This document shows positions 5,437-6,363 of a DNA stretch of 6,363 nt, piece by piece. Position 1 is the first letter of the stretch. Each line of letters opens with the position of its first letter. The DNA lies in the NCBI GenBank assembly GCA_019090365.1, contig JAHRWC010000132.1, positions 1-6,363 on the forward strand. Reading direction: 5' to 3'. The position numbers and the translations under genes were made by a program. The notes beneath the pieces were generated by a model, which saw nothing but the letters and a program-made list of their open reading frames with translations, made no database searches and was not told the DNA's origin. This DNA is from Flavobacteriaceae bacterium (GTDB taxonomy: Bacteria; Bacteroidota; Bacteroidia; Flavobacteriales; Flavobacteriaceae).

Positions 5437-6363
5437 ATGGCTAAAAAAGAAACAAAAGAAGAAGTACAAGAAGTTGCTGTAGCGGAAGTTCAGGAAACTG
5501 TACAAGAACCAAAAAAAGAGCTTTCTTTAAAAGAAAGAGATCCAAAAAAATTCTTAGAAGACTTTAACTGGGAAAATTATCAAGAAGGAATTGATCCAGT
5601 TGATGATGGAAAACTAGAAGAGTTTGAAAAGTTAGTAGCTGAAAATTTCGTTGATACTTTAGATGATGAAGTAGTTGATGGTGTTGTAGTTTACATTTCA
5701 GATCGTGATGCAATTATTGACATCAATGCAAAATCTGAAGGTGTAGTATCATTAAACGAATTTCGTTACAATCCAGATTTAAAAGTTGGTGACAAGGTTG
5801 AGGTATTAATTGATGTACGTGAAGACGCTACAGGACAATTAGTATTATCTCACCGTAAAGCTAGAACTATTAAAGCTTGGGATAGAGTAAATGCTGCACA
5901 TGATGAAGCTACTATCGTTAATGGATTTGTTAAGTGTCGTACAAAAGGTGGTATGATTGTAGATGTTTTCGGAATTGAAGCATTCTTACCTGGTTCACAA
6001 ATTGATGTGAAACCAATCCGTGACTACGATGTGTATGTTGGAAAAACAATGGAATTTAAAGTTGTGAAAATTAATCACGAATTTAAAAATGTTGTTGTTT
6101 CTCATAAAGCACTTATCGAAGCTGATATTGAAGAACAGAAAAAAGAAATCATTGGTCAATTAGAAAAAGGTCAAGTACTAGAAGGTGTTGTTAAAAACAT
6201 TACTTCTTATGGTGTATTTATGGATCTTGGAGGTGTTGACGGATTAATTCATATTACAGACCTTTCTTGGTCACGTATTAATCATCCGAATGAAATTGTT
6301 GAATTAGACGAAAAACTTAATGTTGTAATTCTTGATTTTGATGAAAACAAATCTAGAATCCAA
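5437..6363 (+). CDS. rpsA: 30S ribosomal protein S1 (3' end outside window)
   Basis: The first 309 residues are present and the frame is open to the window edge; flavobacterial S1 is usually near 600 residues, so about half is seen. An acidic, lysine-rich N-terminal segment of about 75 residues precedes the S1 domains. S1 domain 1 covers roughly 79-142 (DGVVVYISDRDAIIDI to LSHRKA). Domain 2 covers about 158-226 (ATIVNGFVKCRTKGGMIVDV, FLPGSQID, VVVSHKAL). Domain 3 begins near 245 with GQVLEGVVKNITSYGVFMDL and GLIHITDLSW, the most canonical of the three, and is cut just before its last strand. S1 binds mRNA on the small ribosomal subunit and promotes initiation, which matters in Bacteroidota because most genes lack Shine-Dalgarno sites. 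The start at ATG 5437 gives MAKKETKEE, typical of the group. It has its own strong promoter and a long structured leader. Confidence 0.95.
   Translation, partial: MAKKETKEEVQEVAVAEVQETVQEPKKELSLKERDPKKFLEDFNWENYQEGIDPVDDGKLEEFEKLVAENFVDTLDDEVVDGVVVYISDRDAIIDINAKSEGVVSLNEFRYNPDLKVGDKVEVLIDVREDATGQLVLSHRKARTIKAWDRVNAAHDEATIVNGFVKCRTKGGMIVDVFGIEAFLPGSQIDVKPIRDYDVYVGKTMEFKVVKINHEFKNVVVSHKALIEADIEEQKKEIIGQLEKGQVLEGVVKNITSYGVFMDLGGVDGLIHITDLSWSRINHPNEIVELDEKLNVVILDFDENKSRIQ

Overview
The window is AT-rich chromosomal DNA from a member of the Bacteroidota, most likely the family Flavobacteriaceae. The evidence is a type IX secretion (T9SS) C-terminal sorting domain, Bacteroidota-type promoters (TTTG about 19 bases upstream of TAnnTTTG), near absence of Shine-Dalgarno sequences, A-rich leaders, and close resemblance of several proteins to flavobacterial families. 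Genus cannot be fixed from the sequence alone. No tRNA, rRNA, CRISPR array, transposase or phage gene is visible.

Layout, left to right. (1) 1-938, minus: 3'-truncated gene for a secreted DUF1028 protein with a T9SS sorting domain. (2) 993-1547, minus: cytoplasmic thioredoxin-fold peroxiredoxin-like protein. (3) 1548-1656: short divergent promoter region. (4) 1657-1992, plus: CsaA-type tRNA-binding/chaperone protein. (5) 1995-3377, minus: tryptophanase (TnaA), converging on csaA with only 2 bases between the stop codons. (6) 3460-4026, minus: PAP2-family phosphatase whose C-terminus appears frameshifted at a run of seven A; the restored frame ends at 3437. (7) 4245-5108, plus: unrecognised, probably surface-exposed lipoprotein. 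(8) 5109-5436: 328-base intergenic region with a second copy of the tnaA promoter element, a well-formed rpsA promoter and a structured rpsA leader. (9) 5437-6363, plus: 5' half of rpsA (ribosomal protein S1), running off the window.

The genes do not form one pathway; this looks like ordinary flavobacterial chromosome with housekeeping genes (rpsA, csaA), one catabolic gene (tnaA) and envelope or secreted proteins. The DUF1028 and redoxin genes may be co-transcribed (54-base gap). I saw no undescribed multi-gene system. The points of interest are regulatory or gene-integrity ones: a 47-48 bp element present twice, once as the probable tnaA promoter and once as an orphan copy; a CRP/FNR-like palindrome placed near -41 of tnaA; a multi-hairpin rpsA leader with a possible loop-loop contact; a frameshift in the PAP2 gene that could be error, mutation or slippage; and a secreted DUF1028 protein whose conserved Thr is not at the expected mature N-terminus.

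Two start codons need care. Upstream TTG codons extend the open frames of csaA (to 1648) and tnaA (to 3395), but ATG at 1657 and at 3377 fit the families better.
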